Part shown: positions 4,559 to 8,308 of the stretch, one piece after another
Layout of the letters: each line of letters begins with the position of its first letter
Numbering within the stretch: position 1 is the stretch's first letter
Source: Deltaproteobacteria bacterium
GTDB taxonomy: Bacteria > Desulfobacterota > Desulfobulbia > Desulfobulbales > BM004
Assembly: GCA_019312695.1 (NCBI GenBank)
Contig: JAFDCT010000023.1
Location: 1-8,308, forward strand
DNA: 8,308 bases
Direction: 5' to 3'
Made by a program: the position numbers and the translations under genes
The notes under the pieces: model-generated
What the model saw: the letters and a program-made list of their open reading frames with translations, nothing else
The model's database searches: none
Told to the model about the DNA's origin: nothing

Positions 4559-7500
4559 ATGCCCTCAGAAAACTCCCACCCCTCACAACCAGCCCCCTTT
4601 GATCTCATCCGCACTCCCCTGGCAGGGATCAACCTCATTGATGCCAGTGCTGGCACAGGCAAAACCTATACCATCTGCGGGCTGGTGCTGCGGCTGCTGC
4701 TTGAAAAGGACCTGTCCATAGAGCAGATTCTGGTTGTCACCTATACCGAAGCTGCAACCGAAGACCTGCGCGGCCGCATCAGGCAGCTGATGCGCCAGGC
4801 CCTTGATGCCCTGATTTTTCCCGCAAATGATGAATTCCTGCAGAAGTATATTGCAACAGTAGCAGACCACAAAGAGGCTTCACGCAGGCTTTCCGATGCC
4901 ATAAGGAGTTTTGACGAAGCCGCTATCTTTACCATACATGGTTTTTGCCAGCGTATGCTCCTTGAAAACAGCTTTGAAAGCAACACCCTTTTTGACACGG
5001 AACTGGTTCCGGATGCCTCCTACCTGGTGCAAGAGATCATCAAAGATTTCTGGCGACGCACTTTCTCCGGAAGTTCTGATCTTTTCTGCCAATACGCAGC
5101 AGACAAACTCACCCCCGATAAACTGCAGGAATTTCTTGCTCCTCTTCTGCCCCACCCTTTTATCCGGTTCACTCCGGCCATTGATTTTCCAGCAGGCTGT
5201 GCAGGTTTCTCAGACAGCGAGATGGAATATATTGATGCATACAGCAATGTATGCCGAAAATGGGCCGAGGCAGGCCCAGAAGTAAGTGACGACCTGCGTA
5301 ATTCCCCCAGGCTCAAACGCAATATTTACAAAATGACAACTGTCTCCGGCCTTATAAGCGAAATGACTGCCATGGCAGCTGCCTGTAGCCCCTCGCTGGA
5401 TCTTTTTGATAAATTTATCCTGTTTACCGCAGGCAAAATAAAAAGCAGTACAAAAACGAAAGAAACGCCGCACATTATGCCGTTCTATGAACAGTGTGAA
5501 CTTCTTTACCAGGCCAGGGAAAAGCTGGCCACCGGGTATGACATCTGTCTGCTTGCCTTGAAAAAAAGACTGCTCGACTCTTTGGGTCATGAACTTGATA
5601 GCCGTAAAAACAGGGATAATGTTTTCTCATTCGACGACCTGCTGCGCAGACTGCATGGAGCCCTGTCAGGTGCAGCCGGTTCTTTTCTGGCCCAGGCTAT
5701 TGCCAAAAAATATCCTGCCGCCCTGATCGATGAATTCCAGGATACAGACCCCATGCAGTATGATATTTTCAAGGCAATCTACAACAGGGACGCCCTGCTT
5801 TTTCTGATCGGCGATCCCAAGCAGGCAATTTACAGTTTCCGCGGTGCTGATATCCATACTTATATGGATGCAGCTTCCTCTGCTTCACTTGTCCACCACA
5901 CCCTGGGAGTCAATTACCGCTCCGACCCTCAGCTCGTAAAAGCAGTCAATACAATTTTCCACCGCACCCCGAAGCCTTTCGTCTTTGAGACAATTTCATT
6001 TCAGCCTGTAGCCGCTGCACAGAAAGAGGAACGGGAATTCCTGACCATAAATGGACGACAGGAAGAGCCTTTTGTTCTCTGTTACCTTGCAAGTGATCCG
6101 GCCCGGGAAGATGGAGCCCCTTCGCAGTTCCAAAATGAAAAAATAACAAAAGCAGTTGCCCGTGAGCTTATCATATCGAGGGTGACAGCTGAAGTTGCCG
6201 GGCTGCTGCAGCTTGCCTCTGAAAACAGGTTATGCATCGGTGGCAGGAAAGTTGCTCCTGGTGATATTGCCATCTTGGTAAGGAAAAATACAGAGGCCCG
6301 AAAAATGCAGCAGGCCCTGGCCGACATCCGGGTAGCCAGCGTCATGCACAGTGGTGACGACTTATTTACATCAGAGGAAGCAAGGGAACTATCGCAGCTA
6401 CTGGGGGCAATTGCAGCACCAGGCAATGTCCGCAGGCTGAAAACAGCCCTCCTTACCCGCTATGTCGGCCTGCGGGCTGATGAAATCAACCTGCTGGGAG
6501 ATGATCCTGATAATGAAAGAACCATGGAACTGTGGCTGACCAGGTTCAAGACCTACCATGAACTGTGGCAACATCATGGTTTCATGCGGATGTTCTGGAC
6601 CGTTATGTATGAAAATCGGGTGCGGCAGAGAATGCTGGCATCTGAGAACGGTGAACGGATCCTGACCAATATCCTGCATCTGGCAGAGATACTCCACCAA
6701 GAAGCCGTCAACAGTGGACATAACATGGCAGCCCTCCTGGGATATCTGCAGAACAGGCTCGCCGGTGACGGGACAGGGAACATAGAACACCAGCTGCGGC
6801 TTGAAAGTGATGAAGACCGGGTCAAAATCGTCACCATTCACAAGGCAAAGGGCCTTGAATATCCCATAGTTTTCTGCCCCTTTACCTGGGAGGGTACAAG
6901 GCTGAATGCCAAGAAAGGTTTCCTGTTCCACCGGTCGGCAGGAGGCGGCAAAACAGAACTGGTTTATGAGGGCGGCTCACCGGAGCTGGATATTTATTTA
7001 CAGTGCGCTCGCCAGGAAGAGCTGGCGGAAAATCTCAGGCTGCTCTATGTTGGCCTCACCAGGGGTGTGCATCGCTGCTATCTCTTCTGGGGACCGATTA
7101 ACGGTGCTGAAACATCGGCGCCTGCCTATCTTCTGCATCAAGATCCAGCCGCATTGCAAGATCCTAAAGAAGCAGCCTTAGGAGATATTGATCGTATGCA
7201 TAAGGCAGCCAACAGGTTTCTGAGGTTAACAGAGGAGGAAATCCTGACTGACCTGCACGACCTTGCCGCTGCATCCGACAACTCAATCAGAATAGCAACC
7301 GGCAAGGATCTGCCGGAAAGCTGTATGACCGCTGGCAAAGAAGATGCCGTCCAACTCCGCAGCCGGGAATTTACCGGTATCATTCCCCGCGACTGGAAAA
7401 TAAGCAGTTTTTCATCCCTGACAGGACAACGGGCTGCTGCCGGTCCGGCTATTTCTGTATTCCAGGACGAAACTCCGGACCGGGATGCACTGGCTGCGCC

Positions 7501-8296
7501 TCTTTCCGGTGCAGAAGACTTAACTGAAACAAAAGAAACTGATTACAATATCTTTTCATTTCCGCAGGGCGCAAAACCGGGTACTTTTCTGCATGAACTC
7601 CTGGAGCAGGCTGATTTCAGCAGTTGGCCGCCGCTACCTGAACACCTCATCCATGAAAAACTCCGGTATTTCGGCTATGACACCGCCTGGTCTCCCGTTC
7701 TGATAGAACTGCTGGGCAACCTGGGCAACACTGAACTGCTTAGGGATGTTCCGGGCCTGAAACTGTCCGGCATACCCCCCGTAAACTTTCTGCAGGAACT
7801 GGAATTCTATTACCCGTTATCACGACTGAGGCCCGCTGACCTGAAAAAAATTTTCAGCGCTCTAGATCTGCCTGGAGCTACCGCAGACAAAGCCGCATAC
7901 ATGGACCAGCAGCTTGACAGGCTTACCTTTACTCCAACCCGGGGCTTTATGCGGGGCTTTATCGACCTCGTCTTTGAGTTTGAAGGCAAATTCTATCTTG
8001 CGGACTGGAAATCCAATCACCTTGGTTCCACTCGGGAAAATTATCACCGCGATAAATTACTCGATACCATCCTGTCCGGGTATTACTTTCTGCAGTATCA
8101 TCTCTACTGCCTGGCTTTGCACCTCTTCCTGGAAAAACGTCTGCCGGGCTACGGGTATGAATCACATTTCGGCGGTGTTTTTTACGTTTTTATAAGGGGA
8201 GTAGACCCGGATCTCGGGCCGGATTACGGTATCTACCATGACCTTCCGGCCCCTGCAACAATTGAAATGTTACGCGCAAAAATACTTGCTGAATAA
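4559..8296 (+). CDS. recB: RecBCD helicase-nuclease subunit RecB (exodeoxyribonuclease V beta)
   Basis: A complete 1245-residue protein, slightly longer than E. coli RecB (1180). In RecBCD it is the 3'-5' SF1A helicase and the nuclease that resects double-strand breaks and loads RecA at Chi. Helicase motifs in order: Walker A ASAGTGKT (29-36); Ia VVTYTEAATEDLRGRI (59-74); II IDEFQDTD (390-397, Asp391/Glu392); III LIGDPKQAIYSFRGAD (416-431); IV NYRSDPQLV (452-460); V VTIHKAKGLEYPIVF (758-772); VI RLLYVGLTRGVHR (827-839). The C-terminal nuclease has GTFLHELLE with His1012, GFIDLVFEFEG with Asp1136, and LADWKSNHLG with Asp1149 and Lys1151, followed by QYHLYCLALH and HFGGVFYVFIRGVD, both typical of RecB rather than AddA. 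The ATG at 4559 follows an in-frame TAA directly (4556-4558), so no earlier start exists, yet no Shine-Dalgarno is seen. recC is not immediately upstream; recD could follow after 8308. Confidence 0.97.
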   Translation: MPSENSHPSQPAPFDLIRTPLAGINLIDASAGTGKTYTICGLVLRLLLEKDLSIEQILVVTYTEAATEDLRGRIRQLMRQALDALIFPANDEFLQKYIATVADHKEASRRLSDAIRSFDEAAIFTIHGFCQRMLLENSFESNTLFDTELVPDASYLVQEIIKDFWRRTFSGSSDLFCQYAADKLTPDKLQEFLAPLLPHPFIRFTPAIDFPAGCAGFSDSEMEYIDAYSNVCRKWAEAGPEVSDDLRNSPRLKRNIYKMTTVSGLISEMTAMAAACSPSLDLFDKFILFTAGKIKSSTKTKETPHIMPFYEQCELLYQAREKLATGYDICLLALKKRLLDSLGHELDSRKNRDNVFSFDDLLRRLHGALSGAAGSFLAQAIAKKYPAALIDEFQDTDPMQYDIFKAIYNRDALLFLIGDPKQAIYSFRGADIHTYMDAASSASLVHHTLGVNYRSDPQLVKAVNTIFHRTPKPFVFETISFQPVAAAQKEEREFLTINGRQEEPFVLCYLASDPAREDGAPSQFQNEKITKAVARELIISRVTAEVAGLLQLASENRLCIGGRKVAPGDIAILVRKNTEARKMQQALADIRVASVMHSGDDLFTSEEARELSQLLGAIAAPGNVRRLKTALLTRYVGLRADEINLLGDDPDNERTMELWLTRFKTYHELWQHHGFMRMFWTVMYENRVRQRMLASENGERILTNILHLAEILHQEAVNSGHNMAALLGYLQNRLAGDGTGNIEHQLRLESDEDRVKIVTIHKAKGLEYPIVFCPFTWEGTRLNAKKGFLFHRSAGGGKTELVYEGGSPELDIYLQCARQEELAENLRLLYVGLTRGVHRCYLFWGPINGAETSAPAYLLHQDPAALQDPKEAALGDIDRMHKAANRFLRLTEEEILTDLHDLAAASDNSIRIATGKDLPESCMTAGKEDAVQLRSREFTGIIPRDWKISSFSSLTGQRAAAGPAISVFQDETPDRDALAAPLSGAEDLTETKETDYNIFSFPQGAKPGTFLHELLEQADFSSWPPLPEHLIHEKLRYFGYDTAWSPVLIELLGNLGNTELLRDVPGLKLSGIPPVNFLQELEFYYPLSRLRPADLKKIFSALDLPGATADKAAYMDQQLDRLTFTPTRGFMRGFIDLVFEFEGKFYLADWKSNHLGSTRENYHRDKLLDTILSGYYFLQYHLYCLALHLFLEKRLPGYGYESHFGGVFYVFIRGVDPDLGPDYGIYHDLPAPATIEMLRAKILAE

Positions 8297-8308
8297 CTGG
8301 CCTGAACC

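Noticed and set aside
4559..8296. The large helicase-nuclease considered as AddA or a phage-defence helicase
   Set aside because: The helicase motifs plus the C-terminal GFIDLVFEFEG / DWKSNHLG and HFGGVFYVFIRGVD segments match RecB specifically. No iron-sulfur cysteine cluster and no defence genes are seen.

Overview
The window reads as a chromosomal segment of a Gram-negative anaerobe, most likely a member of the Desulfobacterota (former Deltaproteobacteria, perhaps Desulfobulbales-like). This is an inference. It rests on an exported multiheme c-type cytochrome, a Prc/Tsp-type periplasmic protease and a full-length proteobacterial-type RecB in a genome of intermediate GC. No taxonomic marker gene is present.

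Layout: (1) 1-762, minus strand: the N-terminal part of a secreted multiheme cytochrome c with 11 CXXCH motifs in view, cut by the window edge. Its probable promoter at 830-857 has a perfect palindrome in the spacer and a second dyad near the start site. (2) 763-1072: intergenic, no convincing gene. (3) 1073-3238, minus strand: a complete carboxy-terminal processing protease (Prc/Tsp family, S41). (4) 3239-3393: a short divergent regulatory region with a promoter-like element and a 19-nt palindrome. (5) 3394-3843, plus strand: a complete Hsp20/alpha-crystallin small heat shock protein, closed by a strong, probably bidirectional terminator at 3874-3906. (6) 3907-4558: about 650 nt without a credible gene, but with at least seven inverted repeats packed into 4081-4408. 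(7) 4559-8296, plus strand: a complete RecB (exodeoxyribonuclease V beta subunit) with all helicase motifs and the C-terminal nuclease site. Its partners RecC and RecD are not visible; only 12 bases follow its stop.

The coding genes are recognisable and do not form one pathway. Prc and Hsp20 are divergently arranged and both deal with protein quality, Prc in the periplasm and Hsp20 in the cytoplasm. RecB is a DNA repair enzyme that appears to be transcribed separately.

The most unusual part is the hairpin cluster between hsp20 and recB. Three of its hairpins (4206-4227 on the plus strand; 4360-4382 and 4387-4408 read on the minus strand) share a nearly invariant loop, TACGARAC-like. Their stems differ by compensatory base-pair swaps at three positions. 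Conserved loop plus covarying stem is the signature of a selected RNA or single-stranded DNA structure, for example a REP-like dispersed repeat family or a structured RNA. I cannot assign it to a known family from sequence alone.
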